Shown: positions 49,845 to 62,548, counted from the stretch's first letter. The stretch: DNA of 64,000 nt from Henckelia pumila (GCF_033568475.1 NC_133122.1:181927449-181991448), one strand, 5' to 3'. Translations and numbers: made by a program. Notes: generated from the sequence alone by a model not told the origin.

Positions 49845-50433
49845 ATCAAACGAGCAACTAACAGACAACGATAACACTTCACAATATCGAAGACAAAAAC
49901 ACAACTTCCAAATACAAAGAAACTCCTTCACAATCACAGTCTAATCTCGCAACTTAAACCGTTCAAACAACACAGTCAATAATAGTGCACGCACAATCAC
50001 CAATAAATCAACTCCTTTGATAATTCACAAACAATCGATTTTAATCAAGAAGCCCAATAAACAATGAACCATGTTTCGAACACAAGCACGATATCAATGA
50101 CCACTTTAAGAATCAACAACAATAACCCCAGTCAAATGCCCAACACAATCTTCAACAAGATTCGTCCAACGACACAATCTCAAACCAAATCCAAAAACAA
50201 TCGAGAAACTATAAATATCAAAGCCAAAGAGGAAAGGAAAGCCATGCTTACCCAAAGGAAAACCAACAAGATGCCCGAAGAAATTTTTAGAACAGGAGAA
50301 ACAGGGGCGGCCGGAAGAACTAGAGGCGGCGCGGAGCAGAGGTTCACAGTGGTGTGGAGTGGCAACCGAACAGAGGTGTCTGGGTGTAAGGTGGTGGCAC
50401 GGAGGTGTATACGGGTGAAGGATACGAAGGTGA
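49845..50433 (-). other. Tat-B internal sequence upstream of the decayed ORF
   Basis: No recognised gene. The minus strand contains a CT- and GC-richer stretch (about 50290-50430) that could belong to the element's leader. It ends where Tat-A LTR homology begins at about 50434. Confidence 0.45.
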
Positions 50434-51781
50434 TAATAGTAAAGTGAACAGAAAGTCCAAATATCGATCCCACAGAGACAGCAGTCAATTCTCAAGAATT
50501 AATTATTTTACTTAATCTAGACACAATCATAAAGTGAAATTTGATTTAAAATAAAATAAGAATATAAAATAAAAAAACTGCTTAACAAATAAGAATTAAA
50601 ATAGTTGAAATTTTTTTTTAATTAAAATGAGACAATCAAGACACACCCAGGTACCGAACAAATCATGTAACATGTAGTTGATTCAGGACTAAGATTTAAT
50701 CTTAGATCACGGGAATTCTCCTATCTTGTTCAAAGGTCTATTTCTAGAACAATCAAACCTACTCAAATATTGACGAATTATTCTTTTGTAATTCTAATCA
50801 AATTTTAATGCATGAAATATTTGTGAAAATTCAATTTACACCCAAACCGCACACTGAAACCGAATTTTATTTCTAGTCGGTTTTACAATATGTTGATTAT
50901 CAAAGTGATCAAAATCAAAACCTCCTCTGTCGACTTGAAATCAATTAACATGCAAACAAATAGTTGATCAGACAATTAAAAAGACAAATATAAATCTGAA
51001 AATCAATAAAATAAAATCAACTCTGAAAAATCCCAAACAAACATCCAAGTTTTCTACATGAATTTGCTCGATCCAATCACGTTGTCTTGGTTGAAAACAA
51101 ACTACTCAATAATTGAAAACAATAATTAAACAAAAATTAAGAAAAAAGAACAAAAGAAAGAAAATAAATCTTCTCTCCCAAGCCTATAGTAGCCGCCTTC
51201 TCCCTTGTGCAATATCTCTCCTTCTGGAACTTCGGGACCCCCAAAAATATGTTATATCTTCTATTTATATGGTCCGGAACGCCTACCAATTAATTTCCTT
51301 CCAATACAAGGACTTTTTGCATAAATCTGACGCCGAAACATGCGCGCGCGTGAAAGAAGTCCCGCGCGCGCGCAGAACAAAAAAACAAAATTCTGGACCT
51401 CTGACTCGCGCGCGGGCGAGCTCAAATCTCGCTCGCGCGCCACACAAAATTTCTGCTGCGAGCGACAATTTTGAAAATTTCATATCTCAAGTTCTAACCG
51501 TCGGATCGAGCTGAAATTTGGACAGCAGCTTCAAAACATCTTGAAATTCATTCTGAACAGTTGAGATCGGATTTGGATCTATCTAAAATTAAATTTGATT
51601 TTTCGACCAAAGCTGCTCCGTAATTCACTCTTCAACAATTCATTTTCCTACAAAATTAACCCGAGGAGTGAAATACACACACATAAACTAAAACACATAA
51701 ACACACACATAAAACAATATGAATACACACAAAATAGACATAAAAATAACATTAAATAATGCACACAAAATGCACTTATCA
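50434..51781 (-). mobile_element. Tat-A 3' LTR (minus strand), truncated at its 3' end
   Basis: On the minus strand it starts TGATAAGTGCATTTTG at 51781, preceded by a purine tract GTATGGGGGTGT. It matches the LTR at 54205-55606 but lacks the last 50 or so bases at the join near 50434. It contains the CG-rich module (51345-51445) and a TATA box (minus strand, about 51255-51275). Confidence 0.88.
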
Positions 51782-53268
51782 ACACCCCCATACTTAAACC
51801 TTGCTCGCCCTCGAGCAAGATATGCAAAAGCAAAATGCAAACAACAACATAAGTAAGAATGAATCATGAACAACATAGCCTTCGATAAGTTTCAACTTCA
51901 ACAACTAAAAACCACAAAAACTTTTGATTGTTTACAATACACTTTCAGTTTAACGTAAACGTGTGTGTGTCATGTCATTTTAGTTTCGTGAAAATTCAAA
52001 AGAATCTGTCCTAAGAATGCTTAAAGACCTATGAGAAATCAGTGTAAGTGTCACAATCCAGCACTCCTTCATCCCAACAATCCCAAACAAAAACATGCAC
52101 TTTCTTGAAAGTAATTACGTACCTCCGGATTTTGCACCCGGTATTTTTAATAAGCCCCAATAATTACCCGCAAACTTAGCTATAACTAAGATAGGATTTG
52201 AATTTCAATCCCCTCGTCTATAGCTCGGATGGAGCATCAATCTCATTTAACCCGCAAATTTAGCTACTGAACAAAGATTAGGATTTCAATAATTGTCCAG
52301 GCCCGGATGGAATTGTTATTTTAAAATTTCAAAATTATTAACCCCATGGAATCCGCATACTTAGTCAAGAACAAGAGATTCGGATTTCAATCCCTTGCCC
52401 GTAACCCAGATAGAGTTAACTTAATTTTCAACAAAAGTTTTTCAAAAATTTTTATAGGTACACCCAAGATCATACATGCATTGTCTAACAACTATCATGA
52501 ATCCAAAGCACTATCATGAAAAACAAACACCTATTGCCATGCAATGGTCAAACAAACACGAACGTCATCAATTACTTCGCTACACTACACTAGTCTAACA
52601 TGCATGCTTAAAAAAATTCACGATTCAACCAACAACTTCTCATGTTCAATCAAAAGCAACATTTTTACAAATTTTTTTTTTCACAACTCTATCATCATCG
52701 GCTAACATTCATCATTCTCCTTATTCACATAACACAAACAGAAAACAAAATGATATGCATGAGTACGAACTAGATGCAATAAATGAAACCAAATGAATGC
52801 AAAACACAATGATTATTGAAACAAAACTACATAACACTCCCCATACTTATCCAAAGCATTGCCCTCAATGCTCTAGAAACACAAACAGTATGCACAAACA
52901 AAGAAAAAAAATGCAAGACGAACAACAAAAACAAAATGAAACTGAAAACTGAAACTCCCCTGGTTAATTTGCTGGAATCTCCATCATTCTCTTCCTCTTC
53001 ACCCTCTAGCAGCGAAATCTTTTGAGGTTACAGTAGCAGACTGGCTATAACGGCATTCATGGCAAACTGGCATGGGAAAGAACAAAAATCAAATAGAAAT
53101 AAACAAAAACCAAAAATTAAACTAAAATATCAAGGGAAAGAATACTGGGTTGCCTCCCAGTATGCGCTAATTTTATAGTCTACAGCCCGACTATGCAGAA
53201 GCAACCATCAAAGAGCGGCTGCCGCCCATAGTAAGAATCATATGACTCTACGTATGAGTCTTGATTTT
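51782..53268 (-). other. Tat-A internal 3' region, non-coding
   Basis: It is the inverted counterpart of the left arm (34628-34956 plus 44286-45009). It includes the triplicated CCATCCGGG-type repeats (52130-52430) and the empty site for the Copia insertion (about 52507). A stretch reading GGTTGCCTCCCAGTATGCGC near 53149 is typical of Athila/Tat internal ends. No gene. Confidence 0.7.
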
Positions 53269-54075
53269 TTATGCCCTCAAGCTTGGTAAGCTCGTCGGTC
53301 GAGCAATACTCGATATGAATTTTTTATTTTGGAAGGAGACTCCAAATCTTGGCTGAAGCTCATAGAGGATGGAATACTTTGGAGTTGGCGCCAATGGACA
53401 GAATGGATATTCAAGTGGTGTACATGTAAAGGCCACTAACGAGGTCAAATCTTTTGCCTTGTATAATTCCTCCTCCTCCACGGTCACTTCTGTCTCATCC
53501 TCACAAGAAGATTCCTCAAAAATTATTTCATCTTGCTCTGGCTCAATTACTTCATTCTATTGGCAGATCTCAAAAAGTGGTTCTCTAAGAAGCGCAATCT
53601 GTTCATCGAAAAGACTCAAAGAGTTGATGCGGCTTTCTAAGAACTGATTTGTCGTTGTATGCCGTCGCACAATGTTCTCCAAATGAGTCACATGATCCTC
53701 AAAATGCCCTATAGACTCTTCTTGATTTGTGGAGTTGAATTGTGGAGGATATTGGTGACTCCAACTCTGTAGTAAAGGATCACAATGCCAATGGTAGTCG
53801 AAATCTGCCATATCATTTAACAAGCACATCGCACTATCGTAATCTCTGTTGAACAAATGACTGCCAGTAGCCAAAGCTCCATAATCAACCCAACTCTTTG
53901 TTGGCTCATTCAAACCACCATAAAAAATTTGAACTAGAGTGTAGTTTGAAAAATCATGGCATCGAAATCTGTTGGCCAAATCATTGAATCTCCCCCAAGC
54001 ATCATATAAAGGCTCTGAGTATTGTTGGCCAAACCTTGTGAACACCTGTCGATGATCCATCTCCAAGTACCTCAA
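53269..54075 (-). pseudogene. Athila/Tat-type gag remnant
   Basis: The frame reads a partial retrotransposon gag domain (YDAWGRFNDLANRFRCHDFSN, VQIFYGGLNEPTKSWVD) and a coiled-coil-like segment (EESIGHFEDHVTHLENIVRR). It is interrupted by a TAG at about 53557 and then continues in the same frame through an acidic stretch to a stop at 53269. The N-terminal part of gag and all of pol are missing. Confidence 0.8.
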
Positions 54076-54180
54076 AAGTAAGAAACAATAAAATTAAAAT
54101 AAAAAAATAAAAAAAACAAAAGCAAGAAAAAAAAATGTCTAGTCTCAAGCAAATAATATATCCTAATATTAACTAAACAG

Positions 54181-54202
54181 TCCCCGACAATGACGCCAAA
54201 AA
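54181..54202 (-). promoter_or_regulatory. Tat-A primer-binding site
   Basis: On the minus strand TTGGCGTCATTGTCGGGGA follows the LTR end directly. This resembles the TGGCGCCGTTGCCGGGGA site of Athila/Tat lineages, with two or three substitutions. Confidence 0.8.
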
Positions 54203-54204
54203 CT

Positions 54205-55606
54205 TGACCGGCTAAATCGGTGTGATATGAATCTACTGGCAAGATACCAGATCAAGTAATTGTAAAGTGGACAGAGAGTCCAAGTATCGATCCCAAATGA
54301 ACTGCATTCAATTCTCAAGAATTAATTATTTTACTTAATCTAGACACAATCATAAAGAGCAATTTGATTTAAAACAAAATAAGAATATAAAATAAAAAAA
54401 CTGCTTAACAAATAAGAATTAAAATAGTTGAAAGAAAAATTTAATTAAAACAAGACAACCAAGACACACGCAGGTACCGAACAAATCATGTAACATGTAG
54501 TTGATTCAGGACTCAGATTTAATCTTAGATCATGAGAATTCTCCTATCTTGTTCAAAGGTCTATTTCTAGAACAATCAAACCTACTCAAATATTGACGGA
54601 TTAATTTTTCGCAATTTTAATCAAATTTTAATGCATGAAATATTTGTGAAAATTCAGTTTACACCCAAACTGCACACTGAAACCAAATTCTATTTCTAGT
54701 TGGTTTTACAATATGTTGATTATCAAAGTGATCAAAATCAAAACCTCCTCTGTCGACTTGGAATCAATTAACATGCAAGCAAACAGTTGATCATACTATT
54801 CACAAGACAAATATAAATCTGACAATCAATAAAATAAAATCAACTCTGAAAAATCCCAAACAAACATCCAAGTTTTCAACATGAATTTGTTCAACCCAAT
54901 CACACCATCATGGTTGAAAACAAACTACTCAATAATTAAAAATAATAATTAAACAAAAATTAAGAAAAAAAACAAAAGAAAGAAAAGAAATCTTCTCTCC
55001 CAAGCCTACAGTAGCCGCCTTCTCCCTTGTGCAATCTCTCTCCTTCTGGATCTTTGGGACCCCCAAAAATATGTTATATATTCTATTTATATGGTCCGGA
55101 ACGCCTACCAATTAATTTCCTTCCAATACAAGGACTTTTCGCATAAATCTGACGCCGGAACATGCACGCACGCGTGGAAGAAGTCTTGCGCGCGCACAGA
55201 ACAAAAAAAAAACAGAATTTTGGACCTCTGACTTGCGCGCGGGCGAGCTCAAATCTCGCTCGCGCGCCACACAAAATTTCTGCTACGAGCGACGAATTTA
55301 AAATATTATATCTCAATTTTTAGCCGTCGGATCAAGCTGAAATTTGGACAGCAACTTTAAAACATCTTGAAATTCATTCTGAATGGTTAAGATCGGATTT
55401 AGATATATCTAAAATTAAATTTGATTTTTCGACCAAAGTTACTCCGTAATTCACTCTTCAACAATTCATTTTCCTACAAAATTAACCCGATGAGTGAAAT
55501 ATACACACATAAACTAAAACACATAAACACACACATAAAACAATATAAATTCACACGAAATAGACATAAAAATAACATGAATAATGCACACAAAATGCAC
55601 TTATCA
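54205..55606 (-). mobile_element. Tat-A 5' LTR (minus strand), 1402 bp
   Basis: On the minus strand it runs from TGATAAGTGCATTTTG (55606) to GCCGGTCA (54205). It has a CG-rich inverted module (55165-55270), a TATA box near 55085-55095 and the GCCGTCGGATC block at about 55324. At its outer edge AGGGG (55607-55611) matches AGGGG at 34623-34627. Confidence 0.88.
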
Positions 55607-56264
55607 AGGGGTCGCTCAGCCCCGTGATATTTTGTGGATCGATGCCATGGTTTTGGATTCGGATAGTCCACTGTTAATGGTATGAGAGTGCCTTCTGATG
55701 CGACAGCCCAATGTACTACATACCAATGTGTCTTTGACTGAGAATTATTCTATCGATGATAGGTTCCCGATACCTTTCACTTGCATTACGCATTCATAGG
55801 ATGTGTATAGCCCAGCGTACTACATACCATGGCGCCTTTGACTTAGCAGTATTCTATCGATGATAGGTTCTCAGTACCTTTCACTTGCATTATGCTTTCA
55901 TAACATATGTATACTTATACATCTATACTGAGCGTTGTTAGCTTACATCCGTGTATTTTTATTGGACACCCCATTCGACAGGGCAATTGCAGGTTTCCCA
56001 GGCTAGGGAAACCAGTTTGTAGTTGGTGACCAGGGAGTTGTGGACTCAATTGGTGCCAGCAGATATAGTTAAAATTGACCCTCTTGTTTGTGGGTTTTAG
56101 ATTGGGTTGTATTATTATTTTTGAGGTTGTAGTTATTTACCGGTTGTATTTTGTCGAGTTAGCATCGATTTAAGTTTTCGCATTTTTATCTGGTTAATTG
56201 TTATTTAAGTTTAATTTTATGCTTAAGTCTATGTTATTAGGTGATTCTGGGATGGGTCATTACA
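55607..56264 (+). mobile_element. Right part of the split Tekay-like LTR
   Basis: It resumes with AGGGGTCGCTCAGCCCC after the composite insertion and ends GGGTCATTACA, followed by TGGTATCAGATC (56270-56281), a primer-binding site like that of the first Tekay element with one change. Together with 33680-34627 it gives an LTR of about 1.6 kb. Confidence 0.82.
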
Positions 56265-56311
56265 TTTATTGGTATCAGATCATGCATTAGATCTTTGGGA
56301 TGTAGAACATT

Positions 56312-59300
56312 CACTACAAGAAAATTAAATTTTCGCAGCATGGTATCAACGACGTAAATTAAAAGCACGCTGGGGATATAAATTTTTACGGCTTGCACTA
56401 ATATGCGAGCTGTTAATATTGTCAAACCTTATAAAAACAACAGTGTGCATTAAAAGTATGCTGCGAATATTATTTTTTACGGCGTTCATTTAAACGTGTG
56501 CCGTTGATAATATTATATTAGCTACAACTTGCATTAATACACGCTGCTAATATTTGTTTTACCGTGTGCCCCAGTTATCACACTGTTGAAATTTAATATT
56601 TAATATTGAAACAAATACACGCAAGAAATAACATTTTCTCAGTCCGAAGATTTCTTTTCCGCTTCCCGATTATCTTCTTCCTTTTTTCTCACCATTTTTG
56701 GTGACTTGAATTGGTCCTATATTCTTTGTTTGTTGCCGGTTTTCTAAAGAGAAAGTAGATTCGGAATCCTATCGGCGAGATCTATCTGGTGATACCCATT
56801 TTTATAAGTTTTAAGCGTAGCCTATCCGATCGATTTCCGACAGCCGCTCGTTCCGCCGCCCCTTGCCGTCTCCGACCACCGTCTAGCTTAGGAGAAATGT
56901 TTCTAGGTCTTTGGAGCTCTATCTCGTAGCCTAGAATGTATTATTCGAATTGTAGGGTTTTGAAATTTGAGGCTTTTGTTTCATTCGAATTTATACGTTT
57001 GATATTTGTTTACTTATTGGTTTTAGGTACCATAATTGAGTTGATTGAAGGTATTGGTTATTTTTCATAATTTATTTGGACATAATTTCGAATTTCCAGA
57101 TTTATTAAGTTGGGATTTTCGAATTTTAGAGTTTCTTAAAATCATTATTTAGATGTTTAGATGCTCTAGAAAATATAAATGTAATTTTCGAAATTTGTAG
57201 GAATTTTTGTGCTTTTCATTTAGAAAAAAATATGTGCTTTGCATTTGGAAATCTGTTTAGATGTCTAGTCAGTTTAGAAATGGGGGGGATCCCTTTTGTT
57301 TTGTTTCTGCGCATTAATGGATTTTATTCATATCATATTGACATCTATACATTTTGAATAGTTGTAATGTTGTTTGCTTATCTTCGTAGTTTCTGGTTCT
57401 AAAAGAAAGGCGTGCAACTTCCAAAAATATGAGAATTTTATTAGTTCAGTGCCAACAAATCAGGTGGATTATTACCTTCTCCTTCTCCTTGTTACTTTTT
57501 CTTTCACTTTCACTAGTTTAACTCCTAATATGTGTGTATACAGTTTTCTTTCGTGGAACACATGATTTCCATATTTGGTTCGATTCGGACCCGCCAAACT
57601 ATAGAGCCACAATTATGGACAATTAATCCCTTGATATAATTCAAGTTGTTTTTGTTTTTGTTTTTGTTTTATCAGATTCCAAAAGAGGTGGACTTGGTGA
57701 ACAAAGATAATATTTACATCGCAAATGTAATCCCGCAGCAGGTGATCGACACATACTACAATAAATTTCAGATTGATATTGAACGTACAATATTCTATAG
57801 CTTTTTTATTTACTATAAATCTGAAGGTTCGGCAGACAATTCCAACACCATATCAAATTGTTGTTGAGAAACAGAACTGCAACAACAAGAATTCATACGA
57901 ATTGCGTGCACTGTGTTTTCCTATAGATCTGGTATTAACTCGTCCCTAATTTGGATGTGGTGTCAAAATAAAAAATATAGATCTCTTTGATAGCTTTGAA
58001 ACTAATCTAAAATCGCTCGGTTTTGTTTTTGTTTATGTTAGGAGGATGAATTCTTGTTCGTGTTTTTGTAGGGAAATGTATGAATCTTCAAAACATGGTG
58101 AATATTGTTATATGAGTGCAGGGAATGTGTGCGAGAAATTAACAAAGAGAACAGTTTCAAACGCAGGCCTCCGTTGGATTACTACAAGAAAATAATTGTC
58201 GGATTGCCAATAATAAGTGAAAATGAGGATTTTGATTTTGTAAGTTGGTTTGTGGTGTTTTTTTTTTTTTTTAATCTCTTTTGAATATTTTGCTTATTTT
58301 CTCGAGCACATATTATCCTAACTTGCGTTTCTGATGTTATATGAATCTGTCTCGTTGGGTGTGATATCTAGATTTAGAACTTTTTATAACACACGATGGT
58401 TTCTAGGTTTCCTGTCAATATGAATTTTTTGTACGATATCAGCTACGGTAGCAGCATGCACGATGCTAGAGCCTAGAGATAAATGAAATTTATAGGCCAA
58501 ATAAGAAGGCATGTTTATACATAATTGATAATTGCCACGAGACTTCACTATACGTACCCTATATGTGTGTAAAAAAAAATTATTCAAGGAAACCCTTTGG
58601 AATCTGTACCATAGAACTTGATTCATACTAAATTATTGATTATCATATTTTTACAGATAGATTGATGGATGGTGATAGGCAAAAACAGTTGAATAAAATA
58701 GACATTATAATCTTAGACAGGGAACCCTTATTTCTCACCACTTTCCTCTAAATTCCATTCAATATTTCGAGCTAATATATAAGTATATAAATATATATTA
58801 TATATATATATTCTCTGGTTATATATATATATTATTCTCACAACAAACACACAATATGTTCCACTTGAGATTTCAAGAATTTATTACTCTCCGTGCTCTT
58901 GATGATCTTGTTTATTAATTCATCTCATGTGTTCCACACGAACCCTTTCAACTAGTCTAGATCATTTCGTTTTTTTCATCTAAGCTTTGATCTTGCATTT
59001 GCTATATAAGATTTGGATTTTTTAGAATGGCAGGTGACCATTGCTTTTAACCATTTTGGGGAGAAACTCATATAGAGAATGCCGAGGTGTAGAAGAGGGT
59101 ACATACATGTCGTGAACAATGACTTCACTAGGTGGGAAATGTATGCCATTGGAGGTGGTGGGAATCCTACCATAAATAGCCAAGTATAGGGAGAAGGCAA
59201 ACTGCATGCATTGTGTTTTCCTTTACTTATTTACAAGTTAGTTTACAATTGTAATGTAGAGGAATGTTTTATTAACTTTATATTTATATGAGCTAAACTT

Positions 59301-59783
59301 GCACGCAGTTTGGTGTAAAGATCTTATTTTTCTTCTTTTCATAAATGAAATTGGAATATTTTGTTTAGTTTTTCAATTAATTTTCCTTTTTTTATTTGGT
59401 TGAATTTTTGTTGCATAGAATTGTAGGAGGCAAAAAATAATTCTACGGCTTGCATTGTTGGTGGTGAAAATAATTTTGCGGTGTACGTTATAGGCTGCAA
59501 CAGATATAATCATAGCATACAAATTCTTTCCGCAGCGTGCGGTGTGAGCTGCGGATGCACGTTTCCGCAGTGTGCATTGCAAGCTGCGGAAACATGAATC
59601 CACAGCGCGCTGTGGATTGTTACATCCGCAGCGTTCAATACACGCTGCGGATTCAACAATCTGCAGCGCGCTGTATGCGCTGCGGATACTCCATTAGTTT
59701 CTACAGCTTACTACTTTGCAGCATGCAATGCACGCTGCGGATAGCTAATTTGCACGCTGCGAAAACACACTTTTGTTGTAGTG
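56312..59783. mobile_element. Non-autonomous CACTA (En/Spm-type) transposon, 3472 bp
   Basis: The left end is CACTACAAGAAAA and the right end, reverse-complemented, CACTACAACAAAA. ATT flanks both sides (56309-56311 and 59784-59786), the 3-bp duplication of CACTA elements. Subterminal zones carry many short GCAGCG, GCTGCGGA and ACGGC words (56330-56560 and 59440-59765), where CACTA transposases bind. No transposase is recognisable. The centre contains exon-like fragments. Confidence 0.92.
57378..58240 (+). pseudogene. Exon-like fragments inside the CACTA element
   Basis: Three segments look like coding exons bounded by splice-like AG and GT: about 57389-57461 (SGSKRKACNFQKYENF), about 57676-57790 (IPKEVDLVNKDNIYIANVIP) and about 58122-58240 (CVREINKENSFKRRPPLDYY). 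They are in the same orientation with introns between them. I do not recognise the protein. They could be pieces of a captured host gene or of a decayed element gene. Confidence 0.4.
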
Positions 59784-60483
59784 ATTCTATTAGGTTTGAT
59801 TTCCGTTGGGACATTATAGTGATGACTGGACTCGACGACAAGAGTTTCCATACTAGAGACGAATGTTGGGGCAATTACCAGAGGCATCCTCGAGACCATC
59901 GGCACTAGAGCAATCGTCGAAGAATTGATCTGCGAGGATCTATCCGGGTGGAGCCTAGACCATCGGTGGGCAATGAAACACCGGAGGTTGCAAAGGATGG
60001 GTTGGAGGACATGGAGTGGTGCCTCCAGTCATTTCCAGATCAGAGGAGTAACCTTTGAAGATTCTCCACAAGCATTTGGAGAGATTGCCATGGAGATTCT
60101 GCCTCATCTATCAGATAATTGACCCAACAATATTGGAAGGATCCGTTAGATTGGTAAGATCTTTGTAGATCTTGTGTTGAAGGGGTTCTGCGAGGAGTCT
60201 ACATGGACACCTGGTAGGGACAGTGATCAGTGGATACCAAGATGCATAAGGCGACAAGTTGTATGGGGCATATTAGACAGAATGTAAGATTTTCGCATTT
60301 TGCCAGATTATAAGTATTTTGCTGTTGTAAGCAATTGAATCATGGTATACAGGCTTTTGGGAATTTCTTAGTGGTTGTAACTAAGAATTTTTAATATGAA
60401 TTTTATTAAACCTGGTTAAGTGGTTTAATGTTTGTTATCAGTGTTGGATTGATCGGGTAATTCTAGTATTTATTATTAATTGA
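59784..60483 (+). mobile_element. Degenerate internal region of the split Tekay-like element
   Basis: This continues the sequence after the primer-binding site, interrupted by the CACTA element. Fragments resembling a Tekay gag N-terminus are readable near 59950-60060 (VGNETPEVAKDGLEDMEW), but frames are broken. Confidence 0.5.
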
Positions 60484-60563
60484 TTAGTGTTCATGATATG
60501 AATCTAAAAAGCTATCAAAGATTCATATTGTTCCAAGATTTTTCTCATAATTTGCCATCGAGA

Positions 60564-61139
60564 TTAGAAGGAATTGGGATCCATGACAATCAAGTTGGGG
60601 AGCAAGAGAGCCAAGTTGGAATGCATGGAGTTCGTGGTGGAGTACTGAAATTTTATGAAGCTTCTAGATAGATCAAAATCCAATCTCCACCGTCCATAAT
60701 GTATTTTAGGATGTTATGAAGCTACGGTTAAAATTTTGGCTCAATCCGACGGCTAGATTTTGAGATATGAATTTTTGAAGAATAATGCACAATTCGGACA
60801 GCTTCAGAGCCTAGGCTCCAGTTTTAAGCGCCTAGGCGCCAGTACGGGATTTTAGAAGGAATTGGGATGCATGACAATCAAGTTGGGGAGCAAGAGAGCC
60901 AAGTTGGAATGCATGGAGTTCGTGATGGAGTAATGAAATTTTATGAAGCTTCTAGATAGATCAAAATCCAATCTCCACCGTCCATAATGTATTTTAGGAT
61001 GTTATGAAGCTACGGTTAAAATTTTGGCTCAATCCGACGTCTAGATTTTGAGATATGAATTTTTGAAGAATAATTCACAATTCGGACAGCTTCAGAGCCT
61101 AGGCTCCAGTTTTAAGCGCCTAGGCGCCAGTACGGGATT
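60564..61139 (+). repeat. 288-bp tandem duplication
   Basis: Copy 1 (60564-60851) and copy 2 (60852-61139) are near-identical, differing at only a handful of positions. Each starts TTAGAAGGAATTGGGAT and ends GCCAGTACGGGA. Both contain a CCTAGGCTCC...CTAGGCGCC inverted pair. Confidence 0.95.
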
Positions 61140-61534
61140 TACATACAGTACGACGTGTACTGTGTGTTTTCAGATTTTTGATTAATTTTTTATATTTTGT
61201 GTTATTTTTGAGTATTCTAAGCCTATCAGGAAACTTTTAGATAATATCTTTTGATATATTTTATATTATTTTGCGTTATCTTTTAATATTTTGTATTTGT
61301 ATTATAAATACAACATATACATTCATTATTGAATACAATACAATAAAGATTATTGAGTATTGATTTTTATCAATTATAATTCTTTATAGAATTATGTCAA
61401 AGCTTTGATTTGTTTATTCAAAAATAAAACTTATCAAAGTTTTATAAACTTTGTAGCGTTTTTCGATTGTTCTTCTTCGTGAATTGTCAGAAACAAGTTT
61501 TTTGAAGGTTCCGTTGAGATCGATTGTTTATCTC

Positions 61535-61644
61535 GTGATTATCTGTTGCTGGTTTCAATGTAAATTAGAGGTGGATATCCAAAAAAACTGTGATTATCTA
61601 TTGCTAATTTCATTGTAAATTAGAGGTGGATTTTCCAAACTTAT
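61535..61644 (+). repeat. 55-bp tandem duplication
   Basis: Two copies (61535-61589 and 61590-61644), each starting GTGATTATCT and containing GTAAATTAGAGGTGGAT. They differ at several positions, so this duplication is older than the 288-bp one. Confidence 0.85.
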
Positions 61645-61789
61645 TTGTTTCAAAAGATCGGGATAACATTATTGAGTCTTTTTGTTATTGAACCGAGGGT
61701 GCGATTTTAATATAGTCGTGTTTGCCTTTCATGACATCCAAGATTCTTATCAGTTCAACTACTGTGACTATTGAGTAAAATGATTGTTA

Positions 61790-62548
61790 GTACTTGTCAT
61801 GTGATTAGTTTTAGGAGTTTCCCTAGAAGGGTTGGGTAAGTATGTGACCTTGAGATTGATGTCATGGATGATGTGTTTCGTCAAGGGCATGGTTCATATC
61901 GGTTGCCGTATGATTTGATCTGGACAGTTTTCTCTAGACCAGATGACTTAGATTGAGACCTTATAGGTTGTTTCCAGGGATGGAGAGTTAATCAGGGGCA
62001 AGGTGGTGGTTTATACCAGGAGTTTTAGATTGTGTTGGGCATGATTGAGATGGGTGAGAAAAGGCTACCCTATGCCGGTGTTTTCTGGAAGGGCTTATTC
62101 CATATGGGCTTTCAGGGAAGGCTACCTCAGTCTTGATATTTTACGCAGTCGCAACATGGGGTATAACTACCAGGAGGATTTTCAGTGATATCTGAACTAT
62201 TTTGATTTAGTTTTGGTACAGGGCTAGTACCAAGGGATTTTAATATATTTATCATTTGATTTAGTCAAGGATACATATTAAGGTTTCTTTTCACGGTAGT
62301 GTCTGAGATAGAGGGTTATTTCTTGATTAGGGTGATTTCAGAACTTTGTATGTGATACAGTATCTATCGCAGATAGGACTGGGATAGTTCTGATGATTTG
62401 ATTCAGACTGGTACAGGATTCGTGCCAGTGGTTACTCGCGGTTATCGTCTGATTTTGTCAGAGGTAGGAAAGATAAATCTTTGGTATAAAATTTATGTGA
62501 TTCCAGCAATCTTGGGGAATAACAATCTCGTTAATTGATCAAAGGAAC
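61790..62548. other. Degenerate retroelement-like sequence
   Basis: No open gene. GGAAGGCTACC-type phrases recur. It may be more of the internal region of the Tekay-like element beyond the LTR at 60484-61789. Assignment is tentative. Confidence 0.35.

Larger units (their letters stand above)
60484..61789 (+). mobile_element. Probable LTR of another family, with internal duplications
   Basis: It contains the CCGACGG block found in Tat-A, a GCCTAGGCGCC inverted module and a TATA box (ATTATAAATACAAC at about 61301). This is an LTR-like order. Exact ends were not found: no convincing TG...CA with a target duplication. Confidence 0.4.

Noticed and set aside
50064..50495. Overlapping open frames on both strands
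   Set aside because: Neither translation resembles a known protein. The segment is Tat-B internal sequence next to the Tat-A LTR join.
60482..61800. GATTAG repeats as target duplication of an LTR
   Set aside because: GATTAG occurs just before 60488 and near 61806, but the sequence before the second copy does not end in CA, so it does not define an LTR.
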